This document shows positions 46,279-55,915 of a stretch of 64,000 nucleotides of DNA, in pieces. Below the pieces are notes generated by a model. That model was not told the DNA's origin and ran no database searches. It saw nothing but the letters and a program-made list of their open reading frames with translations. The DNA comes from Pollenia angustigena (taxonomy: Eukaryota > Arthropoda > Insecta > Diptera > Polleniidae): assembly GCA_930367215.1 (NCBI GenBank), contig OV884060.1:103440151-103504150 (forward strand), in the 5' to 3' direction. Made by a program: the position numbers and the translations under genes. Within the stretch, counting starts at the first letter, position 1. Every line of letters starts with the position of its first letter.

Positions 46279-46443
46279 CATAGCAGAGAAAACCATGTTT
46301 TATTATGGTTGCAAACAACAAAACTATTTTTCAAGAAACTAATTTAACCATTATATGGTTGTCGGCGACAATGATTTGGTTAAATTAAACATAATATCGG
46401 TAGAATTTTTTTAAAAATGGTTTTGTAGCTTTTTCTCTGGGTG
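46279..46443. mobile_element. Small TA-target MITE nested in the 8-bp-duplication element
   Basis: The left end CATAGCAGAGAAAACCATG and right end (complement CACCCAGAGAAAAAGCTAC) are flanked by TA. The CAGAGAAAA core links it to the CACRCARAGAAAA elements in this window. 165 bp, non-coding. Confidence 0.5.
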
Positions 46444-46480
46444 TATATATTAAATATATATGTACATATATATCGAAAAT

Positions 46481-46930
46481 AAGGATTTTCTCTTCTATGG
46501 TATAACAAATACTGGCTTCGCTAACTAAAGCTTCTCTGTATCGCCGGCCTTCGGCCGGGCGCAAGGATTTTCTCCTCTATGGTATAACAAAGACCGGCTT
46601 CGCTAACTTAAGCTTCTCTGTATAGCCGGCCTTCGGCCGGGCGCAAGGATTTTCTCCTCTATGGTATAACAAACACCGGCTTCGCTAACTAAAGCTTCTC
46701 TGCGTAGTCGACCTTGTTCCGAAACAAGGCAGTTTTTCGAAGCTTTACTTAGCTATACAGAGAACCTTTAGTTAGCGAAGCCGGTCTTTGTTATACCATA
46801 GAGGAGAAAATCCTTGCGCCCGGGCGAAGGCCGGCTATACAGAGAAGCTTAAGTTAGCGAAGCCGGTCTTTGTTATACCATAGAGGAGAAAATCCTTGCG
46901 CCCGGCCGAAGGCCGGCGATACAGAGAAGC
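46481..46930. repeat. Palindrome built of 82-bp tandem units
   Basis: Three direct units begin at 46481, 46563 and 46645 (aaggattttctcctctatgg ... cttcgctaac ... ggccttcggccgggcgc). A spacer with its own small hairpin (ccttgttccgaaacaagg) follows, and then the same units run inverted from about 46753 to 46930. Each unit also contains the internal palindrome gccggccttcggccgg. It is far richer in G+C than the surroundings. A single relic pair of units lies at 51720-51840. Confidence 0.9.
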
Positions 46931-47343
46931 TATTTTAAAAAAAAATTTACACATTTTTGATTATAAGTTAAGTTGCGGACGTTGCAAAGTGTCATAACGG
47001 CCTCGTCTTCGATGGACATTATGACACTTTAAAAGTGTCCAAGGACACTACGACACTGGGCGTTATGACATGTCACCTAAATTTATATGAATAATAATAA
47101 ACACTTTTTTTGGAAATTTAGTAATTTTTTTTTTTTTTTTTTTGGGAAAAAATTCGTTTTTGCTTTTTGGGTCATTTTTCATTTTCTTTTTGGGCCCTTT
47201 TTCGTTTTTTTTGGGCAAAATTTCATATTTACCTTTTTGGGTCATTTTTCATGTTCGCTTGGGCGATTCTTCATTTGGGCGATTTTTAATTTTTTTTTTT
47301 GGGCCATTTTTCTTTGGGCGATATTTCCTACAGCCAAAGAATC

Positions 47344-47640
47344 AGTGCAAATTATGAATTTGCCCCTTCTGTTTTTGACAAGGTTCATTGCCTCATTTAT
47401 GGCAATAATTTCGGCTGAAAAAATCGAACTATAGCTTGGCAGCTCGGAAACCTTATTTAGCTTATTTTCATTCGTTACTGCATAGCCCGTATTTTCTCCA
47501 CATTGTGAGCCGTCGGTATAAATGAAAATGCTGTCCTTCTGACCTTCAGTTACGCTACGGAATAAACATTGATATTGTATGGGTAATGTTTTATGCTTAA
47601 GATGTGTGTAAAGAGAGTAATCAATTAAGTCTTCCCTCAA
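47344..47640 (-). pseudogene. I-clade LINE RNase H, N-terminal half
   Basis: Minus-strand residues include FIYTDGSQCGENTGYAV (the catalytic D of TDGS), SSIFSAEIIAINEAM and FIICTDS, where the TIR element at 46028-47335 splits the domain. A frameshift at about 47640 separates it from the RT connection region. Confidence 0.85.
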
Positions 47641-49537
47641 GCTCCATGGAGGATTCTTAGGGGGCTCGTTTTAATTGGGCTAATTTTTAGGTCTAACTCT
47701 GAAAAGTTTTCAAAAACTCTACTGATACACGAAGGTATTTTTTGAGTTCTCTTTGATTTCCGGAATTTCTGAACTATAGTGTTTAAAGGACTATCGCTGC
47801 AGAACAAAAGAGGTTTCACTAATTTTCCAGAGGTAAAGTCTCGTTGGTTAAGTATGTTATTAACATTCGCCTCGAATAGCATATTGTTGACTGGTGTAGA
47901 ACGTAGGGCTCCGAGCGTTACTCGGACTGCCGCATTTAGTATTCCAGTAATTTTTCTAAGTGTACTTTTGGGAGCGTATCCATATAAAAAAGTCCATAAC
48001 AAATTTTTGATACTATCAGCGATTTCACAACATTAATCAGAGATATAATGTTACAATCAAATTTTTGACAAGAGAGGCACTTAACAATGTTAAGCTGGTT
48101 GTTTAATGAAGTGCTCAAATTATCAATATGGGATCTCCATCCAGTTGTAGCTTTTGTTAAAAATAATACCTAGTATTCTCAATTCGTCTGCTTCCTCAAT
48201 TTGCATTTGATTAGTCACAAGTGTACATTTGCAGTTGTGTTTTCTACAAATGTGGATATATTTGCATTTGGTCGGTGAAAGTACAGCTCCAGAGAAATTG
48301 CACCAATTCAGAATATCAGAAACTAAATTGTTTAGATTAATTTTCGGGTTTTTTTTCCCATTTGATCTTATAATTATGTTAAAGTCATCTGCGAATGCAC
48401 AGAAATTCAGATTTTTATGGGTTACAATAACATCACTTAGCCTGTTATAAGCTATTAGAAAAAGCACTACCGACAACGGGGATCCCTGTGGGATACCATT
48501 GTGGACAGTTTGGGGATTGGAGTAATTATTGCCAACCTTAACAATGATTTTTCTATTGGACATGAAGTAAACAACATAGTTAATAATCTTTGGGCCTACG
48601 TTCCATTTGATGAGTTGATCGGTAATAGTATGCAAAACTATTTTATCGTAAGCTCTTTCAAAATCCAGTGAAAGAATAGTAAGGTGTTGACGAGAAGAAA
48701 GGGAGCTAGTAGCCAGATAGTCAATGTACATTAACGTATCAGCAGTAGACTTCCCGTTCCTAAAACCCATCTGATGACTATTAATGAGCTTGTTGGTGTC
48801 GAGAAACCACCATAACCTGTTTGCCACTATCTTGTCCAAAATGTTTGCGAAACACGAATTTAATGATATGGGTCTATACGATTTTATTAAGGTTTTATCT
48901 GCTTTGGGCTTTAAAATAGAGATTACTACGCTATATTTGTATTGTTGTGGGATACTGCAGTTTAAGATACTGTTGAAAAAATTGAGTAACCTTTTTTTAA
49001 AACAACTGGGTGAATTTTTTATCATACAGTATGAGACTCTATCTAATCCTGGGGATTTCCCCTTCAGTTTAGATAGAGTTGAAGAGAGCTCAATATTATT
49101 GGTGCTTTGTTCAATTTTTAACGCACTATTGCTTGGTAAAATGTTTTGGAAATATTGTTGAAAGGATTTTTTTTTAGATTGAAATAATTGCGGAAAATTT
49201 CGATCATCTGAAATTGATGACCAAAAGGAACAAAACTCATTTGCAATTTCATTTCGCCTAGTGCATACAATATCAGAATTTGTTTTCTTTATGCAGTGAA
49301 TACCATAATTAGTCGTATATCCACAAAAGGTTCGAATGTTTTTCCATATTCGGCTTGATGACGTTAAGGGATTTATCTCAGAGGTAAGATTTGAGATAGC
49401 TTCTCTTTTGCTTCTCTTAATTTCTCTTTTAAAGAGAGCATTAGCTCTTTTATAGTTAATCATGTTTTCCTGATTAATATTTCTACGGAAAGTGGAAGAG
49501 AGAAATAAAAATTGGAAAATGATCACTGCCATGTAGA
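47641..49537 (-). pseudogene. I-clade LINE reverse transcriptase, frameshifted
   Basis: The main open part (48123-49532) holds YRPISLNSCFANILDKIV, LSLDFERAYDKI, NGIPQGSPLSVVLFLIAYNR and the catalytic FADD (near 48386-48400), then LGIIFNKSYNW. The GIPQGSPLSVVLFLIAYN form is characteristic of I-factor-type RTs. A frameshift at about 48123 and another near 47995 displace the C-terminal part (LNAAVRVTLGALRSTPV ...). The upstream endonuclease is severed by the hAT element at 49538. Confidence 0.88.
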
Positions 49538-50878
49538 CAGGGTTGTTAGGCTGTTTTCTTCAAAAATCGTCAAAAGTTTGAACAAAATTCGTCAAAATCG
49601 TCATGAACAGTTAACAAAATCGTCAACAAATCGTCAAATTTTTAAATTTTACAAATTGGAGACAATTTATTGCATTAAGTGGTTCAAAAATCTAAATTTT
49701 TAGCAAGAAATTATATTTATGATAAAGAAAGTGATATTGTTCAGTTTTGTTCTATTTATTTCAGCAAGTGAGCTGAAATATATTTATCATTTTAAAAGAA
49801 ATACATAAGAAAAAATAAATTTTCATAAAAACATATCAAACATTTATTTATTTCATTTATCCATATTCACAAAAACATTAAATAAAAAATAAAATCTCAT
49901 TTGCTATTAACTCGAGCTATCTTTAAATGATTAATTTTTAGCGCTATCACTTACGCAAATTGTTTTTACTGTTGAAGGTGATAAACCAAGGGTTCTGTCT
50001 TAATCAACAGTCTTTTTACCCGACTTGAAACGATTTACGTCGTCCAATTTTAGTTCCAAACGAATGCATTTTCTTCACTTTGCACTCATTTTTCTACACA
50101 ACTTCTTATTAAGAACTAATTTCTTACTTCCTAACACTCAACTATACTTATGGTGTTTTCTTTTCTAGAAAAAATGCGAAATTTTATTTTAAAAAATGCA
50201 ATTTGGTGTCTGTTTCTTAAAATTTTTGCTCCCGATAAGGGTGGCTTGTTTTATTCTAAAAGACTCATCCTTTTCGGGAGCAAAATTTTTAAGCAACAGA
50301 CACCAAATTGTATTTTTTTATATAAAATGTCACATTTTTTTGTAGAAAAGAAAACACTATTAGAATAACTTACCTAACAGAATTAAATGGGCTTTTTACA
50401 CGCAAATAGAAAAATTCTTCAAATATGTTTATGACTTCAGCGAAAAAATTAAATCGTATGTAGCGACGCAAATCGAAATCATTAAAACGCAAAGCGGATT
50501 TAACAAATTTTTAAAAAGTGGACCAAATAGGACTGACGCAAATCGGGGCTCTAGTTTATATTTTTTTGCCGTATCGTTGGCATTCATTTAATTGTAGAAT
50601 TCGAATTACTAGTGCTTCTAATGAAAATCACCTGGTTTGTGATAGGGGAAGATCTTTTTTTGTTTAATTTTTAATAATTTTTGTATATCGAAAAATGATT
50701 TTTACGTTTTGAACTGTTCCCAATATAATTGTTAATATTTCTTGTAAGTGTTTTACTGATGTCAGAAAATCGTCATAACACTATTACTTTTAGTTTAAAA
50801 ATCGTCAATCGTCATTTTACTGTATTTTCACAAAAAAATCGTCAAAATGACGAAAAATCGTCACATCTAACAACCCTG
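49538..50878. mobile_element. hAT non-autonomous element, CAGGGTTGTTAG ends, exact 8-bp duplication
   Basis: CAGGGTTGTTAG ... CTAACAACCCTG with catgtaga on both sides (49530-49537, 50879-50886) is a textbook hAT signature. Both subterminal zones carry clusters of aaatcgtca, partly in the same orientation. A palindromic unit lies at 50150-50362. No transposase frame is seen. It separates endonuclease from RT in the I-clade LINE. Confidence 0.93.
50150..50362. repeat. Palindrome inside the hAT element
   Basis: Arms of about 90 bases (tggtgttttcttttctag ... aatttggtgtctgtttcttaa ... ttgctcccgataagg) are mirrored on the right (ccttttcgggagcaaaattt ... cagacaccaaattg ... gaaaagaaaacacta). It may be a separate foldback MITE nested in the hAT element. 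Confidence 0.8.
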
Positions 50879-50886
50879 CATGTAGA

Positions 50887-51468
50887 TCATCATCTACACT
50901 CCAGTAAGAATGAACGGATAATTCTGGTGAACAAAATGTCAGGTCTACGTGAGTCAGTGTATTATGGGTTGAAAAGTGCGTGGGAGACTTGTCGTTCAAT
51001 AAGACAAAATGGGACTGTGTAATATATTTATTTAAAATTACTCCTCTTTTGTTGTTTTTCGGGGATCCCCAGTTTTTATGCCAACTGTTTAAATCCCCTG
51101 TCACTAGGCACGGCAAGTTAAATATATTGACAACGTTTTGAAGGTTATTGTTTTTGAAATTAGTAGAGGGAGAAATGTACGCAGAGATTATGTTAAACTT
51201 CATATTTGAATTAATCTCAACTGCTACGACATCAAAGTCGTTATTGGTTGGGATTAAAAAATGTTGAATTGAATTGTGTATTAATAATGCAGCTCCTCCA
51301 AAAGAGTTAGAATTATTATTGGAATAGCAAGAAAAGTTAATGGGGATAGGAATATATGTAGGGCTGGAAGTAAGGTGTGTTTCTTGGATTGATATGATTT
51401 TAACATTGTGTTTTTTTTATAAGTAGTGTTAATTCGTCATAGTTATTTATATATCCTTTGAGTTCCAT
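50887..51468 (-). pseudogene. I-clade LINE endonuclease domain
   Basis: Minus-strand translation from an ATG at 51466-51468 starts MELKGYINNYDELTLLIKK. After a one-base frameshift in a T run (near 51410-51418) it continues IISIQETHLTSSPTYIP. The open part then gives FNIISAYISPSTNF, VTGDLNSWHKNWGS (catalytic GDLN region) and HVDLTFCSPEL. QETH and GDLNxWHxxWGS are apurinic-like endonuclease motifs. The hAT element truncates it on the left. Confidence 0.82.
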
Positions 51469-51719
51469 TGAAGAATTTTTAATACCGTTACGTGTAGTTT
51501 GTTCTATTAAATACTTAAAAAAAAAAAAAAAAAATAAGAAAAAAAATTTATATACAAAACTTAAAAATAGAAATATAAGTCCGCTGATTTTAAACTAAAT
51601 CCATAGATTCATTCGAATAAATAAATGCGTTGTTAACTTTTTATAAAGTAGGGCGCCATCATGATTTCAGCATCCCGAAATGTCAAAACCCTTATTTTCA
51701 AGCCCCGAATTCGGAAATC

Positions 51720-51840
51720 GGAGAAAATTCTTGCGCCCGGCCTAAGACCGACCATTAGGAAATGCTTTAGCTAGCGTAGCAGGTTTTTGTTATACCATAG
51801 AGGAGAACATCCTTGCACCCGGCCGAAGGCCCACGCAAGC
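51720..51840 (-). repeat. Relic of the 82-bp G+C-rich unit
   Basis: gagaaaattcttgcgcccggcc ... tagctagcgtagcagg ... tgttataccatagaggagaa ... ccttgcacccggccgaaggc matches the inverted units at 46770-46920 with several changes. It sits outside the TIR element, 4.4 kb from its end. Confidence 0.75.
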
Positions 51841-51931
51841 AATCTATCGCGCGATTTTTAAAACTAAAACTTTACAATTATAGGATCTGGGAATTTAATT
51901 CTCATGGTGAGTAACATTTATATTATAAATG

Positions 51932-52104
51932 TTCATATTAATTCGAATGTGTATTCTAAATATTTTTAAGGAATATTTTCTATGCACTATCAAACAAAAA
52001 ATTCTGATAGTGCATAGAAAAATATTGATGGAATGGGCCTATTAAAGTATGAAGGCTTTATGGATTTTAATTTGACTTAGAATACACATTTGAATTAATA
52101 TGAA
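51932..52104. repeat. Inverted repeat / foldback
   Basis: ttcatattaattcgaatgtg pairs with cacatttgaattaatatgaa, and an inner stem ctatgcactatca/tgatagtgcatag is perfect. Probably a small foldback MITE. Confidence 0.65.
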
Positions 52105-52224
52105 AACTTAACAATTAGATGTATGCTATTGGGGTATTATTTAATTTTAGAAATTGGTGTCTTTTTTCATATGAAACAAGTCCCTAATAATTGGGATATT
52201 ATTTCATTCCGTTGTGGGCTTATT

Positions 52225-54212
52225 TAATTTTTAAAATAGGGGATTTATTTCACGCAAAATTCACCTTCGCCTTCGGAACAGCAGGAATATCCGATCAATC
52301 CACAATCTTGAGTTGTGCGTCCGACCACAGGAACTTGAGATTCTTAATAGCTCCTTTGAGCCATTCAGCACCATTTCGTCCTTACAGCTGATGAGATTTT
52401 CTCCGTTGAACCATCCAGCCCCATCAAAGGATGGCAGCGGTCTTCCAGGTTCGGCTTCCATCTTAGCGTCGATTTTGTTGAAAATCTTCAACTATACAAT
52501 CTTCCACCACTCTGTGGCCATTTGACCAAAAGGGTTGCTCATGTCTAGAAGTGCCACGCTTAGAGGACGTTTGGCCACTTTACTGACTCTTGCAGCCTTT
52601 GGCAAAGGTTCAGTGGCAGCTTTCGATGTCGAGGGTCTGACCTTCTCGGAGGTTTTCCTGGGTTTCTTTGCCTCCTTAGGATTTGCGGCAGATGGAGACT
52701 CACCAACCCCTGTCTTTTACCCTGCACGCAAAGAAAAAACATGGTTGTGGTAACCATATTCTAAGAGCAACATATTATGATAAGAATTATGATTGTAGTC
52801 AACATATTAAGATTATTATTGAATCATATTATGACTTAATAAACTCGTACTATTACATCATAATATTTTTCCCTTAATCATATTATTATTCTGTTAATCA
52901 TACTAAGTTAAGAAGTAATCAAATTATTGTCATGTTAATCATAATAGGCTAAGAAATTAATCATATTATTGTCATGTTAATCATAATAAGCTAAGAAGTA
53001 ATCATATTATCATCATGTTAATCATAATAAATTTAGAAGCAATCATATTATGATACATCACCTTTCATAGCTGTCATAAAAATACAAAATAAATTAAAAT
53101 AGTTTTGCATCGATTTTTTATTTTGTGGCTTTTTACAATTTATCTTAATGTTAATCAAATAGCGGAGTTCAATATAAGGCTTGCAAAAAAGCAAATGAAA
53201 AATCTGGGGTTTTCATGGGCAACCGCGTGGTTCCATTTTTTCGATTTTATGATGTTGATGAAATATCGTAGCACTTTTATAAAATATAACGAAATCTCTG
53301 TGTGTTTTGTTGTTGGATTTTACAAAAAACTATGATATTTTCCATTTGCACTATTACATCACTAATACTTGAATGAACTCCGCTAATATTTTAATTTTTT
53401 AATCTCTTTAAACTTATTTTTTTTTTATTGAATTTTATCTTTTAATTGTTTAACCGCTCACAAATAAAAAAAACGACACAACTGCTTCAAAATTATTTTA
53501 CAAATGGCGCTAACATAATATCATTAGAGTAAAAATAGTTTGATTGCATCTTTAACATAATATGATAAATGTATAGAAAGTTATCATGTTATGGCTATTA
53601 AATATCATGATATGCTTGTGGGTAATATAATATGTTTTGAAAGTTATCATAATTTAGTTGTTAGAAAAACAATTATTTTTCGCTCAACAATACTCAAATT
53701 CATAATTGCGATAAACATTGATATGTTTACAGTAACTATAATATTGTTGATATTAAATAAAAATAACAATTATTTGTGTACGACAACAACATATTGTAAC
53801 ATTAAACATAGTGTTGTTGCCGTAACCATGCCCAACCATATTTTTCTCTGCTTGTGCATGCTCTTAATCACGGCCTCTTCAATGCAATTGTTGAAACCGT
53901 AATTTTTGGCAGCATATTTCGGGTTTTTAGAAAAGTGAACTCGGACTTCTGCAATCGCCACCGTAGCCCACTTCATCCGCTCTTTCTCATCATTGTAAAG
54001 ATTGGATTGGGAGCCAAGCCGATGCTGTATCCGGACCGCAGATTTATATTCTGATAGAGCTCTAAGCCCTTCCTTGCTTCTGCTGGGCTTGTTTCTATTT
54101 GTAGAATGGGCTCCCCGAGATGTGCTAGGCGAGTTTAACAGCTCACGTTCCCCTGTTAGAGGTAATTGTTTTGACGCTATCGCGATCCGAGTCTGAATCG
54201 ACAACGGCACCC
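52225..54212 (-). pseudogene. DUF4780-like ORF remnant, split by a MITE
   Basis: Right part (53856-54212, minus) reads STNRNKPSRSKEGLRALSEY, KWATVAIAEVRVHFSKNPKY, NNCIEEAVIK. Left part (52225-52724) continues with a basic PKEAKKPRKTSEK region, then SNPFGQMATEWWKIV, KMEAEPGRPLPSFDGAGWFN and LWSDAQLKIVD, IPAVPKAK. This order resembles DUF4780 proteins that are abundant in fly genomes and probably are retroelement Gag/ORF1-type proteins. Stops and frameshifts are frequent, and the MITE at 52725-53854 lies between the parts. The domain name is recalled, not searched. Confidence 0.6.
52725..53854. mobile_element. MITE, CACGCAAAGAAAAAACATGG ends (copy C), in the DUF4780-like ORF
   Basis: The left end CACGCAAAGAAAAAACATGG and right end (complement CAAGCAGAGAAAAATATGG) match copies at 5383 and 29034, as do the interior aatcataataagctaagaag repeats. 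The flanks are TG on both sides rather than TA, so either the target was atypical or the site has mutated. Confidence 0.7.
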
Positions 54213-54780
54213 GTACGTGTCATATGAACGTTTTTTGGCATCTTTTATACTTCCACTGTAAGGCGCCTTAACCACGGCAGAGAATGTGTGACCGCTGGCG
54301 ACATGTAGAGGAGATAATGGTTCTCCACCGTGCCCGCCGGTGGTCGCAGTCATTGATAACACCGACGTTTGGGCGTATATTACCACCCGGCTTTCATTCT
54401 TGTTTTCTTCCATTTCATATAGTTTTGGATGCATTTTATACATACTGTCATGTTCACGATAACGTCGATCCACTGGATAACAGACGCGCACCAGGAAGCC
54501 GCTCAATATGGGAACAGACTTGCCTGGGTTTTAAAGAAGAATCGTGAAGTCATCTCCGACCCGCAAGCCACCTAATGTGGAAACAGACACCCGGACCGAA
54601 TCAAACCCCACGATTACCTCCTTCCTATGATCAAAACCCATCGCAGTAATGTGACAATAGTCATTACATTGTGGCACTATGATCAAAGCCCTGATCTTAG
54701 CCCTGAACCAACTGGTACGCGTTTCCAGCCAGCACCCCCGTGGAGGGTTCAGTAGAAGGATTTTTAGATACCGATAAAAT
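54213..54780 (-). pseudogene. Probable upstream part of the DUF4780-like ORF
   Basis: Relatively G+C-rich sequence with broken minus-strand frames (for example NKNESRVVIYAQTSVLSMTA, then KKRSYDTYGCRC at the junction with the downstream part). Composition and position suggest it is the N-terminal region and 5' flank of the same element; no domain is recognised. Confidence 0.35.
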
Positions 54781-55350
54781 TTAAGAATCATGTAATATTA
54801 AAGCTTTTTTCATAAAAATCAATAAAGTTATACGATTGAATGCGTTATTTGTAAAGTAAAAGATATTGACTTTTATTATTATATATATACATAAAATAAA
54901 TTCCGTAATTGCCACTTAATTTCCACAATCTTTACTTTAAATTTGCATTAAATTCAAAATGGGCCCTTCTTAGTAGTCATCATTAAACGTGTATTAATTT
55001 TATTTTTATTATAATATAAAAGCAATGTTTTTTGTATAAACCCATAAATAAGAAATTTGTTATGTTTTAATTACATATCAAAAAAAGGGTGGTCAAAAAA
55101 ATCTTCATAAATAAGATAAAATCTTCATTCTGGCAACACTGGTTGGTAGGGTCGTTTGTAAAAAATTACCCGGAGAAAACAAAAAATAGTGTAAATTATG
55201 CAAACATTAAATGTCACTACATATTTTGAAACTAGGGCGCTAGAAAAACCAAAAAAAAATGTTTATAGGGTTTTTAATGCACGATATCAATTGTGCGTCA
55301 CACCTTAACGTCAAGTTGTTTGCCCAACTTATTTTTGACAAAATCCACCA
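54781..55350. other. AT-rich non-coding stretch
   Basis: No gene is recognised. aaaaaagggtggtcaaaaaa near 55081 may be a worn terminus of the transposon whose transposase remnant follows. Confidence 0.3.
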
Positions 55351-55740
55351 TGCAGAGGTACACAGTTAAGCAGCGCGGAAAAATTGTTGACGCCTTTTAC
55401 GAAAATGACGTCAACATGCATTCCGTGCACTTCGTGATTAAATTTTTGGTCAGAATAATCGACCAAATGTGTCCACAATCGGGAGAATTGTGTGCAAATT
55501 TCAGCAAACCGGATCTGTAGCAAAGGTGAAATATCTGTGAATGCTCGCCCAGTTTGTTCTACGGAAAACATTGCTGTTTTTCGCGATAGTGTGGCAGAAG
55601 AGGACGTCCAAGCAGTTACCGTGAATGGTGTTCACTATCGCTAGATGAAAATGGACTTCTTGTAGCCACAAAACGAGGATATGCGCGAATAATTCAATGG
55701 TCGTGTTATCTCACGCCGTGGCGATGTTAATTGGACTTTA
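55351..55740 (+). pseudogene. IS630/mariner-like transposase remnant (N-terminal HTH and fragments)
   Basis: MQRYTVKQRGKIVDAFYEN at the start is the hallmark N-terminus (DUF4817/HTH type, usually xxYTxxQRxxIVxxYYEN) of an insect transposase family. Frameshifted pieces follow: ENIAVFRDSVAEED, then VTVNGVHYR, then FNGRVISRRGDVNW. The central and C-terminal catalytic stretches are largely deleted and stops occur. It belongs to the same family as the fossil at 3500-3757, which keeps the other half. The second jockey copy starts right after it. Confidence 0.78.
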
Positions 55741-55915
55741 TTCTTAGGAGATATGTTTTTTTTTTTCATTATTTTTTATTGAATCTTCATACATATATTA
55801 AATATGAACTAACAATAATTAATCAAATCTTAACCTAATACGTTATTTTATGTCCTGCCAGTGCCAGACAAAATTTTTTTCATCACGGGTTCTGTTCACT
55901 TATATACTTAGGTGT

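Larger units (their letters stand above)
46028..47335. mobile_element. TIR element with perfect 8-bp duplication and palindromic core
   Basis: The left end GGCTGTAGGAAATATCGCCC and its exact inverse at the right are flanked by aaagaatc on both sides (46020-46027, 47336-47343). The ends are filled with cgcccaaa/tttgggcg repeats. The core carries a G+C-rich palindrome of 82-bp units (46481-46930) and a nested TA-target MITE (46279-46443). An 8-bp duplication suits hAT or P superfamilies, but GGCTG is not the usual CAG/TAG start of hAT. No transposase is encoded. Confidence 0.88.
45249..51490 (-). mobile_element. I-clade LINE, 5'-truncated, with two nested TIR elements
   Basis: Removing the two inserts leaves about 3.6 kb that reads on the minus strand as endonuclease, RT, RNase H, a short 3' UTR and a (TAAA)n tail (plus-strand ttatttatttatttattta at 45249). 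I-factor-type elements end in simple TAA-like repeats rather than poly-A, and carry RNase H. ORF1 is not seen, so the copy stops near the ORF2 start. A poly-A/poly-T-like run lies just beyond at 51517. Confidence 0.8.
51491..52224. other. Non-coding stretch with A run, an 82-bp-unit relic and a hairpin
   Basis: Holds a poly-A run (about 51517-51534), a relic of the 82-bp units (51720-51840) and an inverted repeat (51932-52104). Nothing coding is recognised. Confidence 0.5.

Noticed and set aside
47087..47434. 115-codon plus-strand frame rich in phenylalanine and tryptophan
   Set aside because: Produced by the ttttttgggcgat repeats at the end of the TIR element and antisense RNase H; low complexity, no domain.
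48784..49161. 125-codon plus-strand frame
   Set aside because: Antisense to the I-clade reverse transcriptase, which has clear motifs on the minus strand.
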